Shown: piece by piece, positions 33,446-40,832 of the stretch
Numbering within the stretch: the stretch's first letter is position 1
Layout of the letters: each line of letters starts with the position of its first letter
Origin: Bryobacterales bacterium
Lineage (GTDB): Bacteria > Acidobacteriota > Terriglobia > Bryobacterales > Bryobacteraceae
Assembly (NCBI GenBank): GCA_016789745.1
Contig: JAEUQF010000118.1
Coordinates: 1 to 64,000 of the forward strand
Length of the DNA stretch: 64,000 bases
Direction of reading: 5' to 3'
The notes under the pieces: generated by a model
Told to the model about the DNA's origin: nothing
Databases searched by the model: none
The model's input: the letters and a program-made list of their open reading frames with translations, nothing else
Translations under genes and position numbers: made by a program

Positions 33446-34633
33446 ATGCTTCTCCCCATGATCCTGCCCATCCTTTCCCTAGTCCTGGCGGTGCATGCCG
33501 CCGATTTTCCCATTGCCAAACCAGAATCCGTTGGCATGTCCGCCGAACGCCTGGCGCACATCGGCACATGGCTGCGCGGCGTGGTGGAACATAAGCAGGC
33601 GGCTGGTTTCGTCACGCTGGTGGCGCGGCGGGGCAAGGTGGTGCATCACGAAGCCTTCGGCACCATGGGTCTGAATGACCCGCGCCCCATGCCGCGTAAC
33701 GCGCTGTTCGACCTTGCGTCGATGACCAAGCCCATCACCGTGGCCGCCGCGCTTACGCTGCTGGAAGAGGGCAAGATCACGCTGAACGACAACATCGGCG
33801 ACTATCTTCCCGAGTTTCGCAATCCGAGACTGGCCATCGGGCGCGGGGAAGGATCGGTAGCGACGCGCGGGCCGATTACGGTGCGGCACCTGTTCAATCA
33901 CACCTCCGGCGTGACGGACGCCGCCACCCGCGCCGATACCTTCAAACACCCCACGCTTGAAGCCTACATGCAGGAACTGGCCCGCAAGCCCATCGCGCAT
34001 GAGCCGGGCACGGCGTATCTCTACGGCAACTCGCACAACGTGCTGGGCTATCTGGTGCAGAAGGTCTCGGGGCAGCCGCTGGACCGCTACGTCGCCGATC
34101 GCATTTTGACGCCGTTGGGCATGCGCGATACCTGGTACTGGCCGCCGCACGACACCGATTCGCGCCGTGCCGTACTGGTGGTGCGCGGCAAAGACGACCC
34201 GCAATCGCTCTCGCGCATTCCGCCCGAAGCCGCCAAGGCACGCACGTTCATCGGCGGCGCCAGCGGGCTCTATTCCACTGCCGCCGACTACTGGCGGTTT
34301 GCGCAGATGCTGCTGAACGGCGGGCAACTCGACGGCAAGCGCGTGTTGGGGCCGCGCACGATTGCCTGGATCGCCGAGAACCATATCGGCGACCTGGCGT
34401 TCAGTACACCGGGCCACCGCTTCGGACTGGGCATGGCGGTGACGACGGATCGCGGCAAGTCGAACATGCCGTATTCGAACGGCACCTACTACTGGAGCGG
34501 GTCACAGGGGACGTTGTTCTGGATTGACCCGAAGGAAGAATTGATCGGCGTGCTGATGGTGCAGTTGACGCCCAGCCCGCTGAAGCTGCGCGAACGCTTC
34601 AGCCAGATCGTCTACAGCGCCATCCTCGAGTAA
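33446..34633 (+). CDS. Secreted class C beta-lactamase-fold esterase/peptidase
   Basis: The 395-residue protein has a signal peptide (MLLPMILPILSLVLAVHAAD) and the serine beta-lactamase/DD-peptidase fold. The S-x-x-K motif is ASMTKPI (near residue 95), the Y-x-N motif is YGNSHN (near 193) and a late H-x-G-like region precedes the C-terminus. The family includes esterases such as EstB, DD-peptidases and true AmpC enzymes. The GMSAERL start of the domain is typical of the esterase branch, so antibiotic hydrolysis should not be assumed. Confidence 0.9.
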   Translation: MLLPMILPILSLVLAVHAADFPIAKPESVGMSAERLAHIGTWLRGVVEHKQAAGFVTLVARRGKVVHHEAFGTMGLNDPRPMPRNALFDLASMTKPITVAAALTLLEEGKITLNDNIGDYLPEFRNPRLAIGRGEGSVATRGPITVRHLFNHTSGVTDAATRADTFKHPTLEAYMQELARKPIAHEPGTAYLYGNSHNVLGYLVQKVSGQPLDRYVADRILTPLGMRDTWYWPPHDTDSRRAVLVVRGKDDPQSLSRIPPEAAKARTFIGGASGLYSTAADYWRFAQMLLNGGQLDGKRVLGPRTIAWIAENHIGDLAFSTPGHRFGLGMAVTTDRGKSNMPYSNGTYYWSGSQGTLFWIDPKEELIGVLMVQLTPSPLKLRERFSQIVYSAILE

Positions 34634-34650
34634 CGCAGCGCCCAGTTTTA

Positions 34651-34656
34651 TATACT
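34651..34656 (+). promoter_or_regulatory. -10-like TATACT immediately upstream of cytochrome gene
   Basis: TATACT lies 9 bp before the ATG at 34666 and no Shine-Dalgarno is present between them. If this is the -10 box, transcription would begin about at the start codon, a leaderless message. No convincing -35 is seen. Confidence 0.3.
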
Positions 34657-34665
34657 GTCCAGACC

Positions 34666-35433
34666 ATGATTCCGGTCCTGCTGTGGTTTCTGTTCCAGGC
34701 GGCTCCCCTGATGGATCTGCCGAACGTCACCGAAAACCCGTACGCCGCGGCCGCCGACATTGCGCTGGGACAGAAGCTGTACAAGGGGCGCTGCGCCGGC
34801 TGCCATGGTTTGACGGGCGATGGCGGAAAGGGGGCAAACCTGGCGGTGCGCGATCTGCCGAGGGCGCAGACCGAACAGGCGCTGTATCGCGTGGTGCGCT
34901 ATGGCATTCCGGAGACCGAAATGCCAGCGACGTTGATGGCGCCGCGCGAGGTGTGGCAGATTGCGGCGTTTGTGCGGTCACTGGGGTCGGCGTCGCAGGA
35001 CGCCACGAGGGGGAATGCAGCGGCGGGCGAGCAGGTGGTGTCGGCCAAGGGCGGGTGTCTGCAATGCCACGCCATCGGGTTGAAGGGCGGACGCATGGGC
35101 CCGGCACTCAGCGATATCGGCGGCAAACGCAGTCCGGGACATCTGCGAGGGAAACTGCTGGATCCGGCGGCCGACCTGGTGGACACGTTCCGCCTGGCGA
35201 CGGTAACGACGAAAGACGGGCGCAAGATTACCGGCGTGCGGCTAAACGAAGATCCGTTTTCGATTCAGATCCGTGATTTCTCCGACGGCATCCACTCCTT
35301 CTTCAAGGAGCAACTGGCATCGGTGCACGTGGAGCGGCGCACGACGATGCCGTCCTACAAGGGCCGCCTGAGCGCGGCGGAGATTGAGGATGTGGTGGCG
35401 TATCTGCTGACCCTGCGAGGTAACGTGCAATGA
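34666..35433 (+). CDS. Exported di-haem cytochrome c
   Basis: The 255-residue protein has an N-terminal hydrophobic export segment and two cytochrome c domains. The first haem motif is CAGCH in KGRCAGCHGLTGDGG (near residue 44) and the second CLQCH in AKGGCLQCHAIG (near residue 128). Probable axial Met residues follow each. The second domain and its C-terminus (TTKDGRKITGVRLNEDPFSIQ, MPSYKGRLS) match the cytochrome domain found on PQQ-type dehydrogenases. Its TGA overlaps the next ATG (35430-35433), so it probably accepts electrons from that dehydrogenase. Confidence 0.92.
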   Translation: MIPVLLWFLFQAAPLMDLPNVTENPYAAAADIALGQKLYKGRCAGCHGLTGDGGKGANLAVRDLPRAQTEQALYRVVRYGIPETEMPATLMAPREVWQIAAFVRSLGSASQDATRGNAAAGEQVVSAKGGCLQCHAIGLKGGRMGPALSDIGGKRSPGHLRGKLLDPAADLVDTFRLATVTTKDGRKITGVRLNEDPFSIQIRDFSDGIHSFFKEQLASVHVERRTTMPSYKGRLSAAEIEDVVAYLLTLRGNVQ

Positions 35434-37013
35434 AGATCCCTGCGATTCTGCTGGTTTGCGCGCTGGCCGCCGCGGCGCAGCAACTCACATACGAACGGCT
35501 GCTGCATCCGGAGAAGGAGCCGTCGAACTGGCTGACCTATTCGGGCAATTACGCGGGGCATCGCCATTCGCCGCTGACGCAGATCAACGACAGCAACGTC
35601 GGCAAGCTCAAGGTGGCGTGGGTGTACCAGACCAACTCGCTGCAGAAGTTCGAGGCCACGCCGATTGTCATCGACGGCATCATGTACGTCTCCGAACCGC
35701 CCAGCAACATGGCCGCCATCGACACGCGCACGGGGCGTGCGTTGTGGCGCTACCGGCGGCAGTTGCCCGATGACCTGCGTGTCTGCTGCGGGCAGGTGAA
35801 CCGCGGCGTGGCGGTGCTGGGGGATCTTGTCTATCTCGGCACGCTCGATGGGCACCTGCTGGCGCTGGACACGAAGACCGGAGCCATTCGTTGGGACACG
35901 GTGGTGGTCGATTACAAGCTCGGCTATTCGATCACGGTGGCCCCGCTGGCGGTGAAGGACAAGATCGTCATCGGCGTGGCTGGCGGCGAGTACGGCGCGC
36001 GCGGCGTGCTGGATGCGTACCACGCCAGGACGGGCAAGCAAGCGTGGCGCTTCTGGACCGTTCCGGGGCCTGGCGAGCCCGGCAACGAAACGTGGAAGGG
36101 CGACAGCTGGAAGAGCGGCGCGGCGGATACATGGGTGACGGGCGCGTTTGATCCGGCGACAAACCTCATCTACTGGGGCACCGGCAATCCAGGCCCCGAT
36201 TGGAATGGGGAAGTGCGCCTTGGCGACAACCTCTATTCCGATTCGATCGTCGCCGTGGATGCAGACTCCGGCAAGTTGAAGTGGTACTTTCAATTCACGC
36301 CGCATGACGTTCATGATTGGGATGCAACGGAAGTGCCCGTGCTGATTGACGCCGAGGTGCGGGGCGAAAAGCGCAAGCTGCTGCTGTTTCCGAATCGCAA
36401 TGCGTTCTACTACGTGCTGGACCGGGTGACGGGCAAGTTCCTGCTAGGCAAGCCGTACGCCAAGCAGACTTGGGCGAAGGGCCTGGACGACAGCGGGCGG
36501 CCGATCCGGGTGGAAGGTACCACGCCGACGCTGCAGGGGGTGAAGGTATGGCCTTCAGTGGCGGGCGCGAACAACTGGTATAGCCCGGCGTATTCCCCGG
36601 TGACGAATCTGTTTTACGTGGCGGTGCGCGATTCCGGCGCGGTTTATTACACCGGCGAAGCTGTCTATAAGCCCGGCGAGCGTTTCGATGGCGGCGGCTT
36701 CCGGGCCATCGCCGGGGAAGAAGAGCAAGGCTTCATCCGTGCCTATAAGCCCACTACGGCGGAAGTGGCGTGGGAGTACAAGCTGCATTCGGCGCCGTGG
36801 GCAGGCGTGCTGTCGACGGCCGGAAACCTGGTCTTCGGAGCCACTAACGAAGGGCAGATCTTTGCATTGAATGCCCGGACCGGCGCGCCGCTGTGGCGCT
36901 TCCAGGCCACCAGCCTGCTGGTGCGCTCCAACCCCATGACGTATGCGGTGGATGGCAAGCAGTATATTGCCATGACCCTGGGCAACTCGCTTTACGCATT
37001 CACCATTGAATAA
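35430..37013 (+). CDS. PQQ-dependent alcohol dehydrogenase (quinoprotein beta-propeller)
   Basis: The 527-residue periplasmic enzyme has a signal peptide (MKIPAILLVCALAAAA) and an eight-bladed PQQ propeller with W-docking motifs such as TGRALWRYRR, TGAIRWDT and TGAPLWRFQ. The vicinal disulfide of the family is present (RVCCGQVNRG, near residue 117), as are GNPGPDWNGE (metal/PQQ region) and HDVHDWDATEVP with the catalytic Asp. It oxidises a primary alcohol or sugar alcohol and passes electrons to cytochrome c, here encoded by the overlapping upstream gene. The haem domain is a separate protein rather than fused. Substrate not predictable. Confidence 0.93.
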   Translation: MKIPAILLVCALAAAAQQLTYERLLHPEKEPSNWLTYSGNYAGHRHSPLTQINDSNVGKLKVAWVYQTNSLQKFEATPIVIDGIMYVSEPPSNMAAIDTRTGRALWRYRRQLPDDLRVCCGQVNRGVAVLGDLVYLGTLDGHLLALDTKTGAIRWDTVVVDYKLGYSITVAPLAVKDKIVIGVAGGEYGARGVLDAYHARTGKQAWRFWTVPGPGEPGNETWKGDSWKSGAADTWVTGAFDPATNLIYWGTGNPGPDWNGEVRLGDNLYSDSIVAVDADSGKLKWYFQFTPHDVHDWDATEVPVLIDAEVRGEKRKLLLFPNRNAFYYVLDRVTGKFLLGKPYAKQTWAKGLDDSGRPIRVEGTTPTLQGVKVWPSVAGANNWYSPAYSPVTNLFYVAVRDSGAVYYTGEAVYKPGERFDGGGFRAIAGEEEQGFIRAYKPTTAEVAWEYKLHSAPWAGVLSTAGNLVFGATNEGQIFALNARTGAPLWRFQATSLLVRSNPMTYAVDGKQYIAMTLGNSLYAFTIE

Positions 37014-37027
37014 GGGAAAGCGGACCG

Positions 37028-37590
37028 ATGGCCTACTTATTGGCAGGATTGCTTAGCATGCTGTGGCTGATATGCGGGGCCCATTACTGGCACATGACCA
37101 CCCGCCGCGCACGGTTTGGAAGGCAACTCTGAGCCGCGCCGGACAGAACACGGTGGGGTTTCGGCGTCGCGGTCCTGTGGGGAGTTTGGCGTCTCGCAAA
37201 GGCTGTCATTGGGACGCCGCCGGAAACTGCCGAGGCCGCCTGGATGACCGCGTCTGAATACGCGATGCGCGCAACGTGTCTGTTTGTTTCACCACTGTTG
37301 TCGTCGGCCGTGCGTTTTCGCGTGATTGAGCAGGGAATCATCAACGGCGTCCTTCATCTCCAGTGGGACGAGATCACGGGGTGGGATTGGGGGCAGGGGG
37401 AGCAAGCTACGAGCCGAATACGAATGCCGCACCGAACCTGTATCTCTGGACAACCTCGCCCTGGCGCCTGCTGGTGACCCTGGATCGCTCCAAACCCCTG
37501 CGGACCGAGACACCCTACGCAGCAGATCACGATGAGCTTCTGAAGCTTCACATTACCCGCAAGGAAAAGGCCGACGGTAAGGCGGTGTAA
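37028..37590 (+). pseudogene. Decayed paralogue of the downstream membrane protein (nonsense plus frameshift)
   Basis: From ATG 37028 the frame reads MAYLLAGLLSMLWLICGA and stops at TGA 37130-37132. In the intact tandem paralogue (37694-38245) that position is Trp (KLLWEAPRA versus RQL-stop-AAPDR), so a TGG to TGA change is the simplest cause. The same frame continues to GIINGVLHLQWDEITGW, matching GIIHSFLVMPWKDIRGW of the paralogue. A shift in a G-rich run near 37390-37402 then moves the match to another frame (NLYLWTTSPWRLLVTL versus ELYLWSGAAWRWYLTL). Two independent lesions indicate a pseudogene rather than a sequencing slip, although the poly-G shift alone could be an error. Confidence 0.8.
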
Positions 37591-37610
37591 CCAGCGCGTT
37601 GCCGCCCGGC

Positions 37611-37634
37611 CGCGGCTAGCTATAGCTAGCCGCG
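37611..37634. repeat. 24-bp perfect palindrome
   Basis: The 24 bases from 37611 to 37634 equal their own reverse complement; the centre is CTAGCTATAGCTAG. It lies 21 bp after the pseudogene stop and 60 bp before the intact paralogue. With no loop it is more like a protein-binding site or cruciform than a terminator. Confidence 0.7.
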
Positions 37635-37693
37635 CAAGAACGGAAGCGGTGAGGTGTTTTCCGCTCGCTTTACGCATTCACTATCGGGAAGCA

Positions 37694-38245
37694 ATGAAAT
37701 ACCTACCCGGTGTCGTGCTGGCGTGTGTGGTGGTTGGAGATGTGCTGTTTGCCGCGCTGCTGTGGCAGTTTCTCCAACGGCGGAACAGCCTCGGTAAACT
37801 GCTGTGGGAGGCACCCCGTGCGCGTTCCTGGCTAACGATATTCTGGCTGGTGTACGGCGCCGGGAACGTTGCCAACGCACTATACCGCGGGCCAGGCCTG
37901 GATCCCGCCGACCCGCTGGATCATGCCTTCGACTACGGGTTCGGCGGCACCCTGGTCGCCATCTCCTTATCCTCGCTCCTCCTCACTCGCGGGTTACGCG
38001 TATATGAAGCCGGCATCATTCATTCGTTTCTGGTGATGCCGTGGAAAGACATCCGCGGTTGGGCGTGGGAAGATCACGGACCGCCGGCAGGCAGAGAACT
38101 GTATCTGTGGAGTGGAGCGGCGTGGCGCTGGTATCTGACGTTGCGTTCGAAGTCGCCCGTCAAAACCAGCACTGCTTATGACGATCAGTTGGACGGCCTG
38201 CTGCAACACTACGCCCCAACGGCCACAACCGCCACCCGCACATAG
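37694..38245 (+). CDS. Small membrane protein, unknown function (intact paralogue)
   Basis: The ATG at 37694 is preceded by GGGAAG four bases upstream. The 183-residue protein has three transmembrane segments (VVLACVVVGDVLFAALLW; TIFWLVYGAGNVANALY; GGTLVAISLSSLLLTRG). A C-terminal PH-like beta region (IIHSFLVMPWKDIRGWAWE, ELYLWSGAAWRWYLTL) resembles bacterial 'bPH' membrane-protein domains that read W-x-x-I-x-xW. The gene upstream is a decayed copy. Its 3' end overlaps that of convergent rtcA by 37 bp. Confidence 0.75.
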   Translation: MKYLPGVVLACVVVGDVLFAALLWQFLQRRNSLGKLLWEAPRARSWLTIFWLVYGAGNVANALYRGPGLDPADPLDHAFDYGFGGTLVAISLSSLLLTRGLRVYEAGIIHSFLVMPWKDIRGWAWEDHGPPAGRELYLWSGAAWRWYLTLRSKSPVKTSTAYDDQLDGLLQHYAPTATTATRT

Positions 38246-39234
38246 CCCTCTTCTTCCGCCGTCTCAAAGCGCACCGGCAGAAAGCGCGGGATCACTTCCA
38301 TGTTGGTTTGCGCGTGACGGCTGATCTTCAATGCCGCGAAAGACCCGCGACCCGCCAGCGCCATCGGCAGCAGCAGTTGATCGGTGAGATGCTCGCCCGC
38401 CACCGCGCGCGATACCAGGTACTCGCGCGTCTCCCGGGCCGCCGTTGCCGCTACCTTCTCCGCAGTCACGCCGAGTTGCCCAAAGGCGGTGAACACTTCG
38501 GTTCCCTGCGCCGATCCGGCTTCAATCATGACCACGTTCCCCGGGCCGGGCGATTCGCGCGTTTGCACAATCTCGCCGGCTTCAGGCGCCCAGTTCAGCA
38601 TGGACAAGGCGGTATCCACTTCGCGGCGGCCGATGTGGCGCTGCAGGTTCGCCAATACGGCCGTCACCTTGCGAGTGACAATGTCGCCGCGCGGTTCCAA
38701 GTGGACCGGCCGCAGCGCAGGGCAAGGCTCTACCGACACGGTAAACCTCCCTCCCCCGGCCGGATAGAAGCCATAGCGTTCCAAGGCTACCGTGACCTTC
38801 GGCCCCATGCGCTCCACCAGGGGAAGAAAGGCCTTCGCGAGGAACTCGAAGGGCGGCGCCGCCTGGTTGTGCGTACCGCCTTCGATGATCACGCGGCTGG
38901 GCCCATCGGCCAGCAGCAGCGCCGGCAGCACGGTCTGCAGCACCAGCGTCCCGCTGCCCGCCGTCCCCACCGCGAAATGATACTCGCCGGCCCGCACGCG
39001 CCCCGGCGTGAACGTCAGAGCCTGCGATCCCAGTTCCGCGCCGTCCGCCTGCCCAGCACCGACTTCAGCCGCCGCCAGCACGGCCGTCAAATGCTGCCGC
39101 AGCAGCCCAGGCTTGACGCGCCCGGCGCGGATGTTTTCGATCGCGAAGGGCTGCCCGGTAACCAGGGAGAGGCTGAGCGACGTGCGCAGAATCTGCCCGC
39201 CGCCCTCGCCGAACGATCCATCGATCCGAATCAT
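38209..39234 (-). CDS. rtcA: RNA 3'-terminal phosphate cyclase RtcA
   Basis: The 341-residue protein starts MIRIDGSFGEGGGQILRTS, the family N-terminal signature. It has the other RtcA motifs: AGTAGSGTLVLQT-type glycine loop (read as GTAGSGTLVLQTVLP), EGGTHNQAAPPFEFL and YPAGGGRFT. A His in the C-terminal part would carry AMP. RtcA converts RNA 3'-phosphates to 2',3'-cyclic phosphates via AMP transfer. Length equals the E. coli enzyme (about 340). Strong ribosome-binding site GGGAGGA. It follows rtcB by 17 bp and is the last gene of the RNA-repair operon. Confidence 0.96.
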   Translation of the reverse strand: MIRIDGSFGEGGGQILRTSLSLSLVTGQPFAIENIRAGRVKPGLLRQHLTAVLAAAEVGAGQADGAELGSQALTFTPGRVRAGEYHFAVGTAGSGTLVLQTVLPALLLADGPSRVIIEGGTHNQAAPPFEFLAKAFLPLVERMGPKVTVALERYGFYPAGGGRFTVSVEPCPALRPVHLEPRGDIVTRKVTAVLANLQRHIGRREVDTALSMLNWAPEAGEIVQTRESPGPGNVVMIEAGSAQGTEVFTAFGQLGVTAEKVAATAARETREYLVSRAVAGEHLTDQLLLPMALAGRGSFAALKISRHAQTNMEVIPRFLPVRFETAEEEGYVRVAVVAVGA

Positions 39235-39251
39235 ATTCCTCCCTCATGGTT

Positions 39252-40484
39252 CTAACCCTTCACGCAGACAACCTGGCGCAGCGTATGCACAATCTCCACC
39301 AGGTCCGTCTGCGCCGCCATCACGGCGTCAATCGACTTGTAGGCCGCCGGCGTTTCGTCGATCACGTCGGCGTCCTTACGGCACTCCACTCCTTCGGTCA
39401 TGCGCGCATGATCGGCCACCGTGAAGCGCCGCTTGGCCTCATTGCGGGACATGGCCCGGCCCGCCCCGTGGCTGCACGAATGGAAGCTTTCCGGGTTGCC
39501 CTTGCCGCGCACAATATAGGATCGCGCACCCATGCTGCCGGGGATGATCCCCATATCGCCCTCGCGCGCCCGCACCGCGCCCTTGCGGGTGATGAGGACG
39601 TTCTGGCCATAGTGCGATTCGCGCGCCACATAGTTGTGATGGCAGTTGATGGCCTGCACTTCGGCGGTAAACTCGGGCACCTCGCCCGAACGCCGCACGG
39701 CGCCCACGATCTGCTGCATCATCAGGTGCCGATTCCAGCGCGCGAACTCCTGCGCCCACTCAACGGCCTCCACGTAGTCGGCGAAATGGTCCGTGCCTTC
39801 CGGGAAGTACGCCAGATCGATGTCGGGCAGGTTGATGAAGTGGCGCCGCATGTCCTGGCGCGCGAGTTCGATGAAGTAGGTGCCCATGCGGTTCCCTACC
39901 CCGCGCGAGCCGCTATGCAGCATGAACCACACGGTCTCGGCTTCATCCAGGCACACCTCAATGAAATGATTCCCGGTGCCGAGGGTGCCAAGGTGGTTGG
40001 CGTGGTTGCCGCGCGCGAGTTTGGGATGCTTGGCCAGGATCGCGTTGTAGCGCGGCTCCAGTTCGGCCGTCCAGACCTGCTCGTTGCGCTCCGGAATGTT
40101 GTGCCAGGCGCCGCGGTCGCCGGCCTTGCCGTGATTGGTGCGGCCGTGCGGGACGGCGTTCTCGATGGCGGCACGAATGGCCTTGAGATTGTCCGGCAGG
40201 TCGCGGGCATTGAGGCTGGTCTGCACGGCCATCATGCCACAGCCGATGTCGACCCCCACGGCAGCCGGAATGATGGCGCCCTTGGTGGGGATGACGCTTC
40301 CGATCGTGGCGCCGACGCCCCAATGCACGTCGGGCATAGCAGCGATCCACTTGTAGATGAACGGCAACTGCGCCGCATTTACCAACTGCCGGCGCGCTTC
40401 ATCTTCCAACGGGACGCCCTTGGTCCAGGCCTTGATGGGCAGCCCGTTCTCGGGGGTGATGATGTTGTATGTTGTCTCGGCCAT
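39252..40484 (-). CDS. rtcB: RNA ligase RtcB
   Basis: This 410-residue RtcB has the metal and guanylylation signatures: MPDVHWGVGATIGSVIP, VGVDIGCGMMAV (Cys/Asp metal site), GTLGTGNHFIEVC, HSGSRGVGN and the C-terminal GAGRAMSR that precedes the catalytic guanylylated His region. RtcB joins 2',3'-cyclic phosphate or 3'-phosphate RNA ends to 5'-OH ends using GTP and Mn2+. AGGGAGGA lies eight bases before the ATG. The leader between rsr and rtcB carries two Y RNAs, the nearer ending 33 nt upstream of the start codon. It is shorter than E. coli-clade archaeal enzymes but typical of bacterial Rtc operons. Confidence 0.96.
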   Translation of the reverse strand: MAETTYNIITPENGLPIKAWTKGVPLEDEARRQLVNAAQLPFIYKWIAAMPDVHWGVGATIGSVIPTKGAIIPAAVGVDIGCGMMAVQTSLNARDLPDNLKAIRAAIENAVPHGRTNHGKAGDRGAWHNIPERNEQVWTAELEPRYNAILAKHPKLARGNHANHLGTLGTGNHFIEVCLDEAETVWFMLHSGSRGVGNRMGTYFIELARQDMRRHFINLPDIDLAYFPEGTDHFADYVEAVEWAQEFARWNRHLMMQQIVGAVRRSGEVPEFTAEVQAINCHHNYVARESHYGQNVLITRKGAVRAREGDMGIIPGSMGARSYIVRGKGNPESFHSCSHGAGRAMSRNEAKRRFTVADHARMTEGVECRKDADVIDETPAAYKSIDAVMAAQTDLVEIVHTLRQVVCVKG

Positions 40485-40517
40485 GGTTGCGTTCCTCCCT
40501 AATCATTGTTAAATCTT

Positions 40518-40638
40518 CCCTGGCGACAAAGAAAGAAGAGACATGTGCTCTGCCAACTGAGCTACCGCCCCGCAAGGTGGTGGAGCGGCCCGGACTCGAA
40601 CCGGGGACGCCATGTAGTCCCTTCGGCATTCGCCAGGA
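40518..40638 (-). ncRNA. Y RNA (YrlA type) containing a complete circularly permuted tRNA
   Basis: The 121-nt RNA is closed by a 9-bp helix, UCCUGGCGA (40638-40630) with UCGCCAGGG (40526-40518). An internal loop and a second helix follow (GAAGGGAC 40624-40617 with GUCUCUUC 40542-40535). Inside lies a full tRNA in permuted order: anticodon-stem 3' strand ACAUG (40615-40611), 5-nt variable loop, T-stem CCCGG/CCGGG with loop UUCGAGU, acceptor CCGCUCC, then A-CCA (40581-40578), a 6-nt linker, acceptor GGGGCGG (40571-40565), UA, D-stem GCUC/GAGC with loop AGUUGGCA, and CAUGU (40545-40541). All stems pair and all spacings are canonical. The Ro stem replaces the anticodon loop, as in YrlA. Position between rsr and rtcB supports it. 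Confidence 0.9.
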
Positions 40639-40654
40639 GTTGTTCCTGGGTTAA

Positions 40655-40780
40655 GCCCTGGCGACAAGAAGTGGCAGAGAGTTAATCCGCACCTTGCGGC
40701 GCGGCCGCGGGACTTGAACTCCGCTCAGCTAACCTTTTGGGCAGCCTTACCATGTACTCCCAACCTGCATTCGCCAGGGC
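40655..40780 (-). ncRNA. Second, diverged Y RNA with tRNA-like module
   Basis: The 126-nt RNA is closed by a perfect 10-bp helix, GCCCUGGCGA (40780-40771) with UCGCCAGGGC (40664-40655). It shares CUGGCGAAUGC near the 5' end and CUUCUU..GUCGCCAGGG near the 3' end with the other Y RNA. Inside are a T-arm-like hairpin (GCGG and CCGC around GUUCAAGUC, with one extra A) and a 7-bp acceptor-like stem closed by a GCAA tetraloop (CCGCGCC-GCAA-GGUGCGG). A canonical D-arm is not seen. It lies 16 nt upstream of the second Y RNA in the same transcript. Confidence 0.75.
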
Positions 40781-40785
40781 TTTGT

Positions 40786-40832
40786 GGGGCAGGCGTCCAC
40801 GCCTGCGCGCGACGTCCACGTCGCGCCCCGTC
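40786..40832. repeat. REP-like double-hairpin element, copy 1
   Basis: Two adjacent hairpins share a TCCA loop: GCAGGCG-TCCA-CGCCTGC (40789-40806) and GCGCGACG-TCCA-CGTCGCGC (40807-40826). GGGGC and GCCCC enclose them. A second copy with compensatory stem changes is at 57148-57194. Here it separates the rsr stop from the first Y RNA and might mark an RNA-processing or termination point. Confidence 0.7.

Noticed and set aside
33446-34633. Beta-lactamase resistance gene
   Set aside because: Only fold-level motifs (SxxK, YxN) are seen; the N-terminal GMSAERL style matches esterases/DD-peptidases, so resistance cannot be claimed.
40541-40615. Ordinary tRNA gene on the minus strand near 40.6 kb
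   Set aside because: All tRNA parts are present but in permuted order (T-arm and 3' acceptor before the 5' acceptor and D-arm), with no anticodon loop. It is part of a Y RNA.
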